Positions 1 to 11,481 of a DNA stretch of 64,000 nucleotides are shown in pieces. The position numbers and the translations under genes were made by a program. Position 1 is the stretch's first letter; each line of letters opens with the position of its first letter. Source of the stretch: DATHRK01 sp035513295 (GTDB lineage Bacteria > Gemmatimonadota > Gemmatimonadetes > Longimicrobiales > RSA9); assembly GCA_035513295.1 (NCBI GenBank), contig DATKCH010000097.1, positions 1 through 64,000 of the forward strand, given 5' to 3'. The notes under the pieces are model-generated. The model searched no databases. It was not told where the DNA came from and was given only the letters and a program-made list of their open reading frames with translations.

Positions 1-2175
1 ATCGACCGGATCTTCGCCGACCGCGAGTTCGAGCCCGCGCGGCTGCCGAACCTCGCGTGGATGGATGACGGGCGCCGCTTCACCTTCGTCGAGACGCGCG
101 ACGACGAGACCACGGACCTGGTCGTGGAGGACGCAGCGACGGGAGAGCGCACCGTCCTGGTGGACGGGTCGAGCCTGCTGCGCCCCGGCGGCGACGGGCC
201 GATCACGATCGACGACTACGCGTTCGACGACGACGAGGAACGCCTCCTCATCCAGACGGACGAAGAGTCGATCTACCGCCGCTCCTCACGGGGCACGTAC
301 TACGTGCTCGACCTCCAGAGCGGCGAGCTGACGCCGATCGGCTCCTCCGCTGGCGACCAGCAGTACGCCAAGCTCTCCCCCGACGGCGGGCGCGTGGGCT
401 TCGTGCGCGCCCACGACATCTGGGTCGCGGACCTCGAAACCGGCCAGGAGAGGAGGCTCACGTTCGACGGCTCCGAGACGATCATCAACGGGACGTTCGA
501 CTGGGTCTACGAGGAGGAGCTGTCGGTGGTGGACGGCTGGAGCTGGAGCCCCGACGGCGAGCGCATCGCGTTCTGGCATAGCGACCAGAGCCCGATCCGC
601 ATCTTCAGCGTGCAGGACCTTTCGGAGCTCTACCCGACCTCGCTGGACCTGCCCTACCCGAAGGCCGGGGACCCCAACTCGATCGTCACCATCGGGGTCA
701 TCGAGCTGGAAGAGGCCGGCGAGCCGGAGGGCACGGGCTCGGGGATCACCTGGATCGACACGGGCGACGAGACCGACATCTACCTGGCGCGCATGCGCTG
801 GAGCCCCGACGGCGAGGCGCTCTTCATCGAGCGCCTGAACCGCCACCAGAACCGCCTCGAGCTGCTGTCCGCCGATCCCGAAACCGGGGAGAGCGCGGTC
901 GTGCTGGTCGATGAGGACGAGGCCTACGTCGACGTCGACGACGACTTCACCTGGGTCGACGGAGGCGAGCGCTTCATCTGGTCGAGCGAGCGCGAGGGGT
1001 GGAACCACCTCTACCTGTACGCGCGGAACGGATCGCTCGTGCGCCAGCTCACGAGCGGCGACCTGGAGGTGACGGCGTACCACGGCCTCGATCGCGAAAA
1101 CGACCTAGTCTACTTCAGCGCCGCCAGGGAGAGCCCGCTCACGCGCGACCTTTACAGGGTGGGTCTGGAGGGCGGCGAGCCCGAACGCCTCACCAGCGGC
1201 GCGGGCTCGCACGATGTCGCGGTCGCGCCCGGCTTCCGGTACTTCATCGACACGCACACGACGATCTCGCGCCCCGGGAGCACCGTTCTCCGCACCACCG
1301 ACGGGCGCCCCGTGCGCACGCTGGTGGACAACGAGACGCTCGTGAAAACGCTCGCCGACATGGGGCTCCGCGAACCGGAGTTCCTCACGGTGCCGGCGGC
1401 CGACGGAACGCCGCTCAACGCGTGGATGATCCGTCCGGTCAGCTTCGACGAGAACCAGCGCTGGCCGGTGCTGATGTACGTGTACGGCGGACCCGGCTCC
1501 CAGACCGTGACCGATTCGTGGGCCGGCGACCGCTATCTGTGGCACCAGGCGCTGGCCGAACGCGGATACGTCGTGGTGAGCGTGGACAACCGGGGCACGG
1601 GCGCGCGCGGCAGGGACTTCAGGAAGATGACCTACCTCGAGCTCGGCAAGCTCGAGTCCGACGACCAGATCGCCGCCGCCCGCTGGCTCGCGGAGCACCC
1701 CTACGTGGACGGAGACCGGATCGGAATCTGGGGGTGGAGCTACGGGGGATACATGACCCTGCTTTCGATGATGCGCCCGGGCGGCGACATCTTCCGCGCG
1801 GGGATCAGCGTCGCCCCGGTGACCCACTGGAAGCTCTACGACACGATCTACACCGAGCGCTACATGCGCACGCCTCAGGAGAACCCCGCCGGCTACGACG
1901 ACTGGGCTCCGATCAACCTCGCCGACGGCCTCGAGGGCGACCTCCTGCTCATCCACGGCGCGGCGGACGACAACGTGCACTTCCAGCAGTCGTCGCAGAT
2001 GGTCGACGCGCTCATCGACGCCGGGAAGCAGTTCGACTTCATGATGTACCCCGGGCGCACCCACTCCATCGCCCAGCGCAACGCGCGGCCGCACCTGTAC
2101 ACGCTGATGACGGAGTGGCTGGAGGAGCACCTGCCCGCCGGGGCGTCGGAGGGGGTGGCGCGCGCGACGTCCTGA
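1..2175 (+). CDS. Dipeptidyl-peptidase IV-like S9 peptidase (5' end cut by window)
   Basis: Serine exopeptidase of family S9B that removes N-terminal dipeptides from peptides, probably in the periplasm. The frame is open from base 1 and the residues before the first ATG at 61 (ERIF-like segment IDRIFADREFEPARLP) belong to the family, so the true start lies upstream. Counting from the ATG at 61, residues up to about 450 form the beta-propeller, with repeated W.PDG blade motifs and the substrate-gripping double Glu in DWVYEEELS. The alpha/beta hydrolase domain follows with nucleophile Ser560 in GWSYGGYM, Asp near 636 in GAADDNVHF and His near 668 in GRTHSI. All catalytic residues are present. 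The signal peptide is outside the window. It is the first of several peptidases nearby, which suggests a peptide-scavenging lifestyle. Confidence 0.95.
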   Translation: MDRIFADREFEPARLPNLAWMDDGRRFTFVETRDDETTDLVVEDAATGERTVLVDGSSLLRPGGDGPITIDDYAFDDDEERLLIQTDEESIYRRSSRGTYYVLDLQSGELTPIGSSAGDQQYAKLSPDGGRVGFVRAHDIWVADLETGQERRLTFDGSETIINGTFDWVYEEELSVVDGWSWSPDGERIAFWHSDQSPIRIFSVQDLSELYPTSLDLPYPKAGDPNSIVTIGVIELEEAGEPEGTGSGITWIDTGDETDIYLARMRWSPDGEALFIERLNRHQNRLELLSADPETGESAVVLVDEDEAYVDVDDDFTWVDGGERFIWSSEREGWNHLYLYARNGSLVRQLTSGDLEVTAYHGLDRENDLVYFSAARESPLTRDLYRVGLEGGEPERLTSGAGSHDVAVAPGFRYFIDTHTTISRPGSTVLRTTDGRPVRTLVDNETLVKTLADMGLREPEFLTVPAADGTPLNAWMIRPVSFDENQRWPVLMYVYGGPGSQTVTDSWAGDRYLWHQALAERGYVVVSVDNRGTGARGRDFRKMTYLELGKLESDDQIAAARWLAEHPYVDGDRIGIWGWSYGGYMTLLSMMRPGGDIFRAGISVAPVTHWKLYDTIYTERYMRTPQENPAGYDDWAPINLADGLEGDLLLIHGAADDNVHFQQSSQMVDALIDAGKQFDFMMYPGRTHSIAQRNARPHLYTLMTEWLEEHLPAGASEGVARATS

Positions 2176-2261
2176 GCGCCGTGCGCGTGCGGCGTCCCAG
2201 GCGGTTCGCGCACGCGCTCCGTCTGGCGGACCGAGGTGCTGGACGAGTCCAGGTTGATCTC

Positions 2262-2864
2262 GTGAGCGACCCTGTCGGGTCACCGGCCCCGCCACGGGGG
2301 AACGCGCCGAGCAGGCCTTTCGTGCGCGCCGTCTGGCTCGCCGCGCTCCTGTGCGCGGGGCCCGGCGCGCACGGCCTGGAGGCGCAGCCGGCTCCCCTCC
2401 GCGTCGTCGCCGTCGGAGACTCGGTGCGCGTCTACGAACCGACGCGCCTCGAGGGCTCGGTGGTGTCCGCCGGACCGCTGGGGCTGGTGCTGCGGAGCGC
2501 CGCGGAGGGCAGCGTCGCCTTCGAGCCGGGCAGGCTCGGCAGGTTCGAGGTGTACACCGGGTTCGTGCCGCGCGGACCGCGGATCCTCGAGGGGACGCTG
2601 ATCGGTCTGGGCGCGGGGCTCATCCCGATGCTCACGCTGGTCGGCCAGTGCAGCGACTCGTGCGCGTTCACGGGCATGGCCCTGCTCGGAAGCGGAGGCG
2701 CGCTGCTGGGCGGCCTGATCGGCGGCACCACCGCGGGACCCCAGTGGCGCCGCGCGCAGCTCCCGCCGGGGGAGGATCCGGGTTCCGTCCGGCAGGCCGG
2801 CGGCGGCCCGGAGGGCGGGGGCGAAACGACGGCTCGCATCACGCTCCTGAGAATCCCCCCGTAG
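2262..2864 (+). CDS. Exported hypothetical protein with glycine-zipper segment
   Basis: Unrecognised protein of 200 residues. I place the start at the GTG at 2262, because the reading frame upstream overlaps the conserved end of the S9 peptidase. Residues about 22-40 look like a signal peptide (VRAVWLAALLCAGPGAHG, then LEAQ). A short beta-rich part follows with the sequence SVRVYEPTRLEGSVVS and VYTGFVPRGPRILEG. Residues about 120-165 are hydrophobic and rich in Gly (GTLIGLGAGLIPM, then GALLGGLIGGTTAG), separated by the Cys pair QCSDSC. The pattern is that of small Gemmatimonadota-type envelope proteins that carry a regulatory beta domain and a glycine zipper, but no function can be assigned. 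It follows the S9 gene by 86 bases on the same strand and converges on the DUF819 gene. Confidence 0.6.
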   Translation: MSDPVGSPAPPRGNAPSRPFVRAVWLAALLCAGPGAHGLEAQPAPLRVVAVGDSVRVYEPTRLEGSVVSAGPLGLVLRSAAEGSVAFEPGRLGRFEVYTGFVPRGPRILEGTLIGLGAGLIPMLTLVGQCSDSCAFTGMALLGSGGALLGGLIGGTTAGPQWRRAQLPPGEDPGSVRQAGGGPEGGGETTARITLLRIPP

Positions 2865-2899
2865 ACTCGAATCGCGGGTCCCGCCGTCGCAGCGGCGCG

Positions 2900-4093
2900 C
2901 TACGTGGCGATCGCCCCCAGCAGCCAGGCGGCCACCAGGGCGGCGTAGATCCCCAGGACGTAGCCGGCGACCGCCATCAGCAGGCCGACCGGGGCCAGCG
3001 CCGGATGATACACGCCGGCGACCACCGGAGCCGACGCCGCCCCCCCGATGTTCGCCATGCTTCCGGTCGCGAAGAAGAACAGCGGCGCCCGGATCAGCCG
3101 CGCCACCACGAGCAGGATCGCGGCGTGGATGGCGATCCAGACGATCCCGGCGGCCAGGAACATGGGCGCGTCCAGCACCGCCCTGAGGTCCGCCTGTGCG
3201 CCGATCGCGGCCAGCAGCAGGTACAGCGCCGCGTATCCGACTCGGGACGCGCCCGCCCCTTCCAGGCCGCGCACGGGCGTGAACGACAACACGAGGCCCA
3301 GGGTCACGACGATCAGCACGGTCCAGGTCGTCGGGCTGATGATCGTCGGGTCGCCGAGGGCCGGCAGACGCTGGCCGACCGCGACGCCTGCGACGGCCGC
3401 GACGAACCCGATCCCGAGGATCATCAAGCTCAGGCGCAGCGTGAGCGGCGTGCGGCGCTCGTCCAGCTCCTCGAGCCTGCGGTTGATCTCCTCGAGGACA
3501 TCGGTGCGCGCGTTGATCGTCCTGTCGAAGGCCGCCTGACGCGCGCTCAGGAACAGCAGGATGCCCATCCAGCCGTAGCCCACGACCGTGTCCACGACGA
3601 TGATGGGCCCCATCAGGGAGTCCGGCGTGCCGACGCTCTCCTTGATCGCGACCATGTTGGCCGTGCCGCCGATCCAGCTCCCGGACAGCGCAGCCAGCCC
3701 CTTCCAGGCGTCCGGCGGGAGCGCCGAGCCGAACATGAGGTACGCGATGGGTCCGCCGACCACGATCCCCAGCGTGCCCGCTAGCAGCATGATCAGCGCC
3801 ACCGAACCGAGCCTCGCGATGGCGCGCACGTCGACGCTGATCATGAGCAGGAAGAGCGACATCGGCAGAAGGTAGATCTGGATCCACTCATACACGCCGG
3901 CGGACGCGGGTATGATCCCGAAGGTGGTCGACAGCGTCGGCACGAAGTACGCCCAGATGACCGGCGGCATGAGCTCGAAGAACCCCTTCAGCCGCTGAAA
4001 GCCGCTCAACCAGAACACCGCGCCGAGCACACCCACCAGGTAGGCGAAGATGTGCATCGGGTCGCTCAGGATCGCCGTCGCGGCGTTCTGCAC
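2900..4093 (-). CDS. DUF819 family integral membrane protein
   Basis: Predicted multi-spanning permease of the DUF819 (YjcL-like) family, 397 residues with about ten hydrophobic helices. The family signature is seen early (FFELMPPVIWAYFVPTLSTT, FGIIPASAGVYEWI), then LLPMSLFLLMISVDVRAI and LSGSWIGGTANMVAIKE. A charged cytoplasmic loop (NARTDVLEEINRRLEELDERR) splits the two halves. The substrate is unknown; the fold is related to secondary carboxylate or ion transporters. The open frame continues upstream, but AGGAGG lies five bases before the GTG at 4093, which sets the start. The 261 bases between this gene and the divergent DUF2911 gene should hold both promoters; I see no convincing -35/-10 pair there. 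Confidence 0.88.
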   Translation of the reverse strand: MQNAATAILSDPMHIFAYLVGVLGAVFWLSGFQRLKGFFELMPPVIWAYFVPTLSTTFGIIPASAGVYEWIQIYLLPMSLFLLMISVDVRAIARLGSVALIMLLAGTLGIVVGGPIAYLMFGSALPPDAWKGLAALSGSWIGGTANMVAIKESVGTPDSLMGPIIVVDTVVGYGWMGILLFLSARQAAFDRTINARTDVLEEINRRLEELDERRTPLTLRLSLMILGIGFVAAVAGVAVGQRLPALGDPTIISPTTWTVLIVVTLGLVLSFTPVRGLEGAGASRVGYAALYLLLAAIGAQADLRAVLDAPMFLAAGIVWIAIHAAILLVVARLIRAPLFFFATGSMANIGGAASAPVVAGVYHPALAPVGLLMAVAGYVLGIYAALVAAWLLGAIAT

Positions 4094-4354
4094 GGACACC
4101 TCCTCGGCGCGGTGTCGGGGGCTTTCTGGACCGCGGCAGTCTAGGGAGCGCCCGCGGCGCGCGCCAACCCGAGCGCCAGCGGCGCGCGCGGCTCCGGCGC
4201 CTCGGCGCACGCCGGCCCCCCCGATGCGGTGCGAGCCCCTTCGAGCGCTTCCCCAGCCAGGCGGATTCGTCTATTGTGGGCCGGTTCCATGGGGCGGCCA
4301 CGGGCGCGGCCGGACGCGTCAGGGCCATGCGCGGATTTCCAGGGAGAGCCCGGG

Positions 4355-5044
4355 ATGACTCGTTTCCGAATCGCCAGACTGCGCGCGGCCCGTGGCCCGC
4401 GCTCCGCCGCCTGCCTGCCGCTGGTGGCCGCGACGTTCGCCTGCTCCGCCGCGGAAGCCCCGCAAGCCGGTACCGCGGCGCGGCTGCCGCCGGCCGCGGC
4501 GCAGCCTGAGCCCGCGACCACGCCCCTGGCCGCCGAATGCGAGTGGCGCGCGAGCGCCGACGAGCTGGCGGAGCGCGCCAGTCCTCCCGACTCGCTGCGC
4601 TTCCGCGTCGGAGACGCGGAGGGCCTGCTGTGCTACAGCCGTCCATCGGCCCGGGGTCGCGTGATGATCGGGGGCGAGAGCGTTCCGTACGGCGAGGTCT
4701 GGCGCACGGGGGCGAACGAGCCCACGACACTGCACCTCGGGTTCGCGGCGAGCGTCGCTGGAGTGGCTGTGGAGCCCGGAACGTACGCCCTCTATACGGT
4801 CCCCGGCCCGAGCGAGTGGGAGATCCTTGTCAATCGCTCGACCGAGCAATGGGGCGCCGAGCGCTACTACACCGAGGAGGTCGAGGCGCAGGAGGTGGGC
4901 AGGGGCTCGGTCGCGCCGGCGGCCACCGACGCCCACGTGGAGACGCTGACGTTCGACGTCGTCCCGGCGGCCGAGGACGCCGTGGAGCTCGTGCTGAGCT
5001 GGGAGGGGAGCCGGGTCTCCATCCCGATCCGCCGGCTGCGCTGA
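4355..5044 (+). CDS. DUF2911 domain protein
   Basis: Exported protein of 229 residues with a DUF2911 domain covering about residues 80-225. Family features are visible: the start of the domain (CYSRPSARGRVMIGG, then VPYGEVWRTGANEPTTL), the middle (VEPGTYALYTVPGPSEWEIL, then NRSTEQWG) and the C-terminal strand (VELVLSWEGSRVSIPIR). The function of the family is unknown; members are secreted and common in Bacteroidota and Gemmatimonadota. The N-terminus is hydrophobic (ACLPLVAATFAC), and the Cys could be a weak lipobox. The ATG at 4355 is preceded by AGGGAGAG at a suitable distance; frames further upstream look like non-coding sequence. It stands alone ahead of the hut genes, with 41 bases between them. 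Confidence 0.85.
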   Translation: MTRFRIARLRAARGPRSAACLPLVAATFACSAAEAPQAGTAARLPPAAAQPEPATTPLAAECEWRASADELAERASPPDSLRFRVGDAEGLLCYSRPSARGRVMIGGESVPYGEVWRTGANEPTTLHLGFAASVAGVAVEPGTYALYTVPGPSEWEILVNRSTEQWGAERYYTEEVEAQEVGRGSVAPAATDAHVETLTFDVVPAAEDAVELVLSWEGSRVSIPIRRLR

Positions 5045-5085
5045 CCTCGCTGGCGCCGCGTCGCGGTCGCCCTGGAATTGCCGGC

Positions 5086-6738
<1,653 letters not shown>

Positions 6739-6740
6739 GC

Positions 6741-7997
6741 GTGTCCGGCGTGCGCATCCTCGCGGGCGCCGAGGAGCTGCTGCCATGCACCTCCGCCGAC
6801 CCTGGATCGGTGTTGACGGGGACCGCCCTCGCGCTGCGGGACGGGCGCGTAGCGGGCGTCGGCCGCGCCGACTCCCTTCTCGAGCGCTTCCCCGGGGCGG
6901 AGGTCGAAGCCCTGCCCGGGGGCGTGCTCACGCCAGGGCTCGTGGACTCACACACGCACGCGCTGTTCGGGCGCACGCGTGCCGATGAGTACGCGCTGCG
7001 GTCTTCGGGGGTCTCCTACATGGAGGTCGCGCGCCGCGGGGGCGGCATCAACGCCTCGGTCCGCGACCTCCGCTCCCGGTCGCTGGATGAGCTCGTCGAG
7101 CTCACCCTTCCACGTATCCTGGAGTGCTTGAAGTACGGGACGACAACCATCGAAGTGAAATCGGGTTACGGCCTCGATACCGACTCGGAATTAAAGACGC
7201 TGGAGGCGATCGGCAGGCTCACGGACCTGGCGCCGCAGCGCGTCGTCGCGACCTTCCTCGGGGCGCACGAAGTCCCCCCGGAGCATCGGGCGGACCGGGC
7301 GCGCTACGTGGACCTGCTGCTCGAGGAGATGATCCCCGCGGTCGCGGACCAGGGCATCGCGCGCTTCTGCGACGTGTTCTGCGAGCCCGGGGTCTTCGAC
7401 GTCGCCGGGTCGCGCAGGATCCTGGAGCGGGGCATGGAGTTCGGGCTTGTGCCCAAGCTGCACGCGGACGAGCTCGAGCAGGGCGGCGGCGCCGAACTCG
7501 CGGCGGAACTCGGCGCCGCGAGCGCCGACCACCTCGGGGCGATTTCCCGGCAGGGCATCGCCGCGCTCGCCGCCACCGCGAGCGGCGACGCGCCGACCGT
7601 CGCGACGCTGCTGCCCGCCACGCTGCTGTTCCTCGGCAGGAAGACGTACGCGCCGGCGCGGGCGCTGCTCGACGCGGGCGCGATCGTCGCCGTGGCCACC
7701 GACTTCAATCCCGGCTCCTCCCCCACCCCGGGACTGCCCATCGTGCTCACGCTGGCGTGCAGCCAGATGGGCATGAGCCCCCTGGAGGCGCTGGTCGCGG
7801 CCACGGCCGGCGGAGCCGCCGCGCTCCGGCTGCGGGACGGGACGGGTACGCTGATCGAGGGCGCGCCCGCCGACGTGGTGTGGTGGACGGTGCCCGACCA
7901 CCGGGAGATCCCCTATCACGTCGGCGTGAACCGCGTCGGCAGGGTGTGGATCGGGGGCGAGCCGGTGCTCGACAACACGCGCTGGGGGGCGGCGTGA
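6741..7997 (+). CDS. hutI: Imidazolonepropionase
   Basis: Third step of histidine degradation: hydrolysis of 4-imidazolone-5-propionate to N-formimidoyl-L-glutamate by a metal-dependent amidohydrolase. The protein has 418 residues. The metal-binding pair is H71 and H73 in VDSHTHALFGRTRADEY. Family segments follow: YMEVARRGGGINASV, TTIEVKSGYGLD, ATFLGAHEVPPEHR, the HADE metal site (PKLHADELEQGGGAELA) and ATDFNPGSSPTPGLP. The start is a GTG two bases after the hutU stop, and the end overlaps the hutF start by four bases (GTGA), so translation of the three hut genes is coupled. Confidence 0.98.
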   Translation: MSGVRILAGAEELLPCTSADPGSVLTGTALALRDGRVAGVGRADSLLERFPGAEVEALPGGVLTPGLVDSHTHALFGRTRADEYALRSSGVSYMEVARRGGGINASVRDLRSRSLDELVELTLPRILECLKYGTTTIEVKSGYGLDTDSELKTLEAIGRLTDLAPQRVVATFLGAHEVPPEHRADRARYVDLLLEEMIPAVADQGIARFCDVFCEPGVFDVAGSRRILERGMEFGLVPKLHADELEQGGGAELAAELGAASADHLGAISRQGIAALAATASGDAPTVATLLPATLLFLGRKTYAPARALLDAGAIVAVATDFNPGSSPTPGLPIVLTLACSQMGMSPLEALVAATAGGAAALRLRDGTGTLIEGAPADVVWWTVPDHREIPYHVGVNRVGRVWIGGEPVLDNTRWGAA

Positions 7998-9379
7998 GCG
8001 GCTCCGACGCGTCCTCCGACGCGCCGCCCCCGCGCCCGACCCTCGTCCCGGACCTCCTCTGGAAGGACGGCCGCTTCCAGGCGGGACTGGCAGTCGAGCT
8101 GGGGCCGGACGGCCGCATCGCGTCCGTCCGCGACGCCGCGCACGCGCGCGGCCGCCCGGGCGAGGTGCGCCGCCTGCACGGCCGCGCGCTGCTGCCCGGG
8201 TTCGTCAACGCGCACTCGCACGCGTTCCAGAGACTGCTGCGCGGGCGCACGCAGTGGCGGCCGCGCGCCCACGCCCGCGCCGACTTCTGGACCTGGCGCG
8301 AGGCGATGTACGACCTCGCCCTGAGCCTGGGCGAGGAGGCCCTCGCGGAGGCGTCGCGGGCCTGCTTCCGTGAGATGCTGCGTGCGGGGTTCACCGCGGT
8401 GGGAGAATTCCACTACCTCCACCGCGGCCGCGACGGCGCGGCGCCGGACCCGCCGGACCGGTTCGCGCGCGTCGTCGTGGACGCCGCCCGCGACGCCGGG
8501 ATCCGCGTCGTCCTCCTGCACGCGGCGTACGCCACCGGGGCGATCGGCGAGCCGCTGCGCGACCGCCAGCGCCGGTTCGCGACCCCTGACCTGGAGGGCT
8601 ACCTGGACGGCCTGGACCGCCTCTCCGAGGCGTTGGGCCGCGCGGGTGGGGCGAGCGTCGGCGCCGCGCCGCACAGCCTGCGCGCCGTCCCCCGGGAGTG
8701 GCTGGGCCCCATCGCGGCATGGTGCGAGCGGAGTTCGGCGCCCCTGCACATGCACGTCTCCGAGCACCCGGCCGAGGTCGAGGCGTCGCTGGAGGCCTAC
8801 GGAGTCCGGCCGGTGCGGGTGCTCGCCGATGAGGGCCTGCTCTCCACGCGTTTCACCGCGGTGCACGCCACGCACCTCGAGCCACCGGAGGCCGATCTCC
8901 TCGGCGAGGCCGGCGCGACGGTGTGCGCGTGCCCCACCACCGAGCGCGACCTCGCCGACGGATTTCTTCCGCTGGAGCAGCTGCGCCCCGCGCGCGTGCC
9001 GATCGCCATCGGCAGCGACAGCAACGTGATCATCGACCCCTTCGAGGAGCTGCGCTGCCTGGAGTACCACGAGCGCCTGCGTACGGGCCGGCGCGTGGTC
9101 GTGGCGGAGCCCGCGCCGCGCGCGGACGGCGGCGAGCCGGACCGGCTGGAGTGCGCCCCCCCGCTGCTCGACATCGGCACCCGCGACGGCGCCCGCTCGC
9201 TCGGAGTGGAGGCCGGGGCGATCGAGCCCGGGCTGCTCGCGGACCTGGTGGCGGTGGACCTGGACCACCCCACGCTGGAAGGCTGGGGCGCGGACTCGCT
9301 CGCGGCCCTGCTGGTCTTCTGTGCTCCCACGTCGGTGGTGCGCGAGGTCTGGGTCGGGGGACGACCGGTCGTTCCCTGA
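7994..9379 (+). CDS. hutF: Formimidoylglutamate deiminase
   Basis: Amidohydrolase of 461 residues that deaminates N-formimidoyl-L-glutamate to N-formyl-L-glutamate and ammonia. This is the branch used by organisms that finish the pathway with a formylglutamate amidohydrolase (HutG/HutF route) rather than one-step HutG hydrolysis. The metal site is in LPGFVNAHSHAFQRLLRGR. A second His group lies in PLHMHVSEHPAEVE, and the C-terminal Asp is in IAIGSDSNVIIDPFEELR, which is typical of HutF. The GTG start overlaps the hutI stop (GTGA). No histidine ammonia-lyase (hutH) or formylglutamate hydrolase (hutG) gene is seen in this window, so the pathway must be completed elsewhere. Confidence 0.96.
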   Translation: MSGSDASSDAPPPRPTLVPDLLWKDGRFQAGLAVELGPDGRIASVRDAAHARGRPGEVRRLHGRALLPGFVNAHSHAFQRLLRGRTQWRPRAHARADFWTWREAMYDLALSLGEEALAEASRACFREMLRAGFTAVGEFHYLHRGRDGAAPDPPDRFARVVVDAARDAGIRVVLLHAAYATGAIGEPLRDRQRRFATPDLEGYLDGLDRLSEALGRAGGASVGAAPHSLRAVPREWLGPIAAWCERSSAPLHMHVSEHPAEVEASLEAYGVRPVRVLADEGLLSTRFTAVHATHLEPPEADLLGEAGATVCACPTTERDLADGFLPLEQLRPARVPIAIGSDSNVIIDPFEELRCLEYHERLRTGRRVVVAEPAPRADGGEPDRLECAPPLLDIGTRDGARSLGVEAGAIEPGLLADLVAVDLDHPTLEGWGADSLAALLVFCAPTSVVREVWVGGRPVVP

Positions 9380-9474
9380 CGTGTGCAAGCGCCGGCCACT
9401 CCGGCGTCCCTCCCCGTAGTGCGCCGCGTCCGAGGCCCGGTACACGGCACCCACCACACCACGCGGGAGGACTC

Positions 9475-11475
9475 ATGAAGATTCTGCTGCTGTCTCCGCT
9501 GGCGCTCGTTGCCGCGCTCGGGCTGGCGCTCGACGCGCCGGTCGGCGCGGGCGTCCCTCCGGGGTCGCCGCTCGCAAGCCCGGTCACCGTGCACGGGACC
9601 GTGACCAACGCGCACACAGGCCGGCCGCTATCGGGGGCGCAGGTGTGGGTCCTCGGGACGGGTCTGGGAACCGTGACCGGCGCGGACGGCGCCTACGCGC
9701 TCACCCTCCCCGACCGCTTCGACGGCACGAGAGTCCAGCTGCGCGCGCAGCTGATCGGATACGCCACCAGCGCCGCGACGGTCGAGGTGGGCCGCCAGAC
9801 CGGGGCGGTGGACTTCGCGTTGTCCGCCGCGGCGGTCGGCCTTGAGGGACTCACCGTCGAGGCCGAGGCCGCGCCCATGATGGACGCCTCTGGACGCTCG
9901 CTCTCCCGCCTCGCCCCGGCGGTCCCCGGTGTCGCCCGGTTCAGGGTCGAGAGCGGCGGCGTCGGGCACCCCGGCTGGCGCTACGCGCCTCCGACCGACC
10001 GCGAGGGCTACGCCCATATCGAGGAGAACGACTTCAGGTCCGCCGCGGCCCATCCGCTCTCGACCTTCGGAATCGACGTGGACCGCGCGTCCTACGCGAA
10101 CGTGCGCCGGTTCCTCCTGCGGGAGAACCGCCTGCCCCCGGCGGACGCCGTGCGGATCGAGGAGCTGGTCAACTACTTCCCCTACGCCTACGCCGACCCG
10201 CGCGGCGACGCGCCGTTCGCGGTCCACACCGACCTCGCCGCGGCGCCCTGGGCGCCGGAGCACAGGTTGCTCCGAGTGGCCCTGCGCGGCCGTCCGCTCC
10301 CCGACGAGGACCGGCCGCCGAGCAATCTGGTCTTCCTGATCGACGTGTCGGGGTCGATGCAGTCGCCCGAAAAGCTGCCGCTCCTGAAGCAGGCGTTCGG
10401 CATGCTAGCCGGGCAGCTCCGTCCCATCGATCGCGTGTCGATCGTCGTGTACGCGGGCGCCGCAGGGCTCGTCCTGCCCCCGACGACCGGCGACCGGCGG
10501 GCCGAGATAATCGACGCCATCGACCGCCTGGAGGCGGGGGGCTCCACTGCCGGCGGCGCGGGCATCAGGCTCGCCTACGACGTCGCGCGCCGGAGCCACG
10601 TGGCTGGCGGAAACAACCGCGTCATCCTGGCCACCGACGGCGACTTCAACGTCGGCGCGTCGAGCGACTCCGAGATGGTCCGCCTGATCGAAGAGAAGCG
10701 CCGGCAGGGCACCTTCCTCACCGTGCTCGGGTTCGGCACCGGCAACCTGCAGGACGCCAAGATGGAGCAGATCGCCGACCGAGGGAACGGCAACTTCGCC
10801 TACATCGACAGCGCCTTCGAGGCGAGGAAGGTGCTGGTCGCGGAGATGGGCGGAACGCTCCACACCATCGCCAAGGACGTGAAGATCCAGGTCGAGTTCA
10901 ACCCCGCCGTGGTGCGCGGGTATCGGCTGATCGGGTACGAGAACCGCGTGCTGGCCGCCGAGGACTTCGACGACGACCGCAAGGACGCGGGCGAGCTGGG
11001 GGCCGGCCACACGGTGACCGCGCTGTACGAGGTCGTCCCGGTGGACGCCCGTTCCCGCGTGGACATCCGCGAGCCGGGCTCGCTTCGCTACGGTTCCTCG
11101 CGCGACGCGGAAGGCGCAGGACCCGGACGGGAAACGGCGGGCCTGGACGCGGCGCCGATGACCGACGAACTGGCGTTCGTGAAGCTGCGCTACAAGGCCC
11201 CCGACGGCGAGCGGAGCAGGCTCCTGGAGCACCCGGTCCCCGACCGCACCGCGGGCGCCGGCGAGGACCTGCGCTTCGCGGCCTCCGTCGCCGCGTTCGG
11301 GATGCTGCTGCGCGACTCCGAGCACGCCGGCGAGGCCACCTGGGCCCTCGTGCGCGATCTGGCGCGGGGCGCGCTGGGCGAGGACCCGAACGGTTACCGC
11401 GCGGAGTTCGTGCGCATGATCGAGGTGGCCAGCGAGCTGGATCCCGGGGAGCGTCCGCTCGCCGGACGACGTTGA
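9475..11475 (+). CDS. Exported carboxypeptidase-regulatory / von Willebrand A protein (YfbK-like, DUF3520)
   Basis: Exported protein of 666 residues. A signal peptide covers residues 1-26. Residues 38-120 form a carboxypeptidase-regulatory-like beta domain (VHGTVTNAHTGRPLSGAQVW). Residues about 170-280 form the N-terminal part of the YfbK-type unit (STFGIDVDRASYANVRRFL, then IRIEELVNYFPY-like ELVNYFPYAYADP). The vWA domain at about 285-455 has an intact metal-ion site, D290-V-S-G-S in LIDVSGSM, plus ATDGDFNVG. The last 200 residues match DUF3520 (FVKLRYKAPDGE). The family is exported and poorly understood; it probably binds other proteins through the metal site. GGGAGG precedes the ATG by four bases. 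It converges on the EamA gene with only six bases between them. Confidence 0.9.
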   Translation: MKILLLSPLALVAALGLALDAPVGAGVPPGSPLASPVTVHGTVTNAHTGRPLSGAQVWVLGTGLGTVTGADGAYALTLPDRFDGTRVQLRAQLIGYATSAATVEVGRQTGAVDFALSAAAVGLEGLTVEAEAAPMMDASGRSLSRLAPAVPGVARFRVESGGVGHPGWRYAPPTDREGYAHIEENDFRSAAAHPLSTFGIDVDRASYANVRRFLLRENRLPPADAVRIEELVNYFPYAYADPRGDAPFAVHTDLAAAPWAPEHRLLRVALRGRPLPDEDRPPSNLVFLIDVSGSMQSPEKLPLLKQAFGMLAGQLRPIDRVSIVVYAGAAGLVLPPTTGDRRAEIIDAIDRLEAGGSTAGGAGIRLAYDVARRSHVAGGNNRVILATDGDFNVGASSDSEMVRLIEEKRRQGTFLTVLGFGTGNLQDAKMEQIADRGNGNFAYIDSAFEARKVLVAEMGGTLHTIAKDVKIQVEFNPAVVRGYRLIGYENRVLAAEDFDDDRKDAGELGAGHTVTALYEVVPVDARSRVDIREPGSLRYGSSRDAEGAGPGRETAGLDAAPMTDELAFVKLRYKAPDGERSRLLEHPVPDRTAGAGEDLRFAASVAAFGMLLRDSEHAGEATWALVRDLARGALGEDPNGYRAEFVRMIEVASELDPGERPLAGRR

Positions 11476-11481
11476 GAGGCG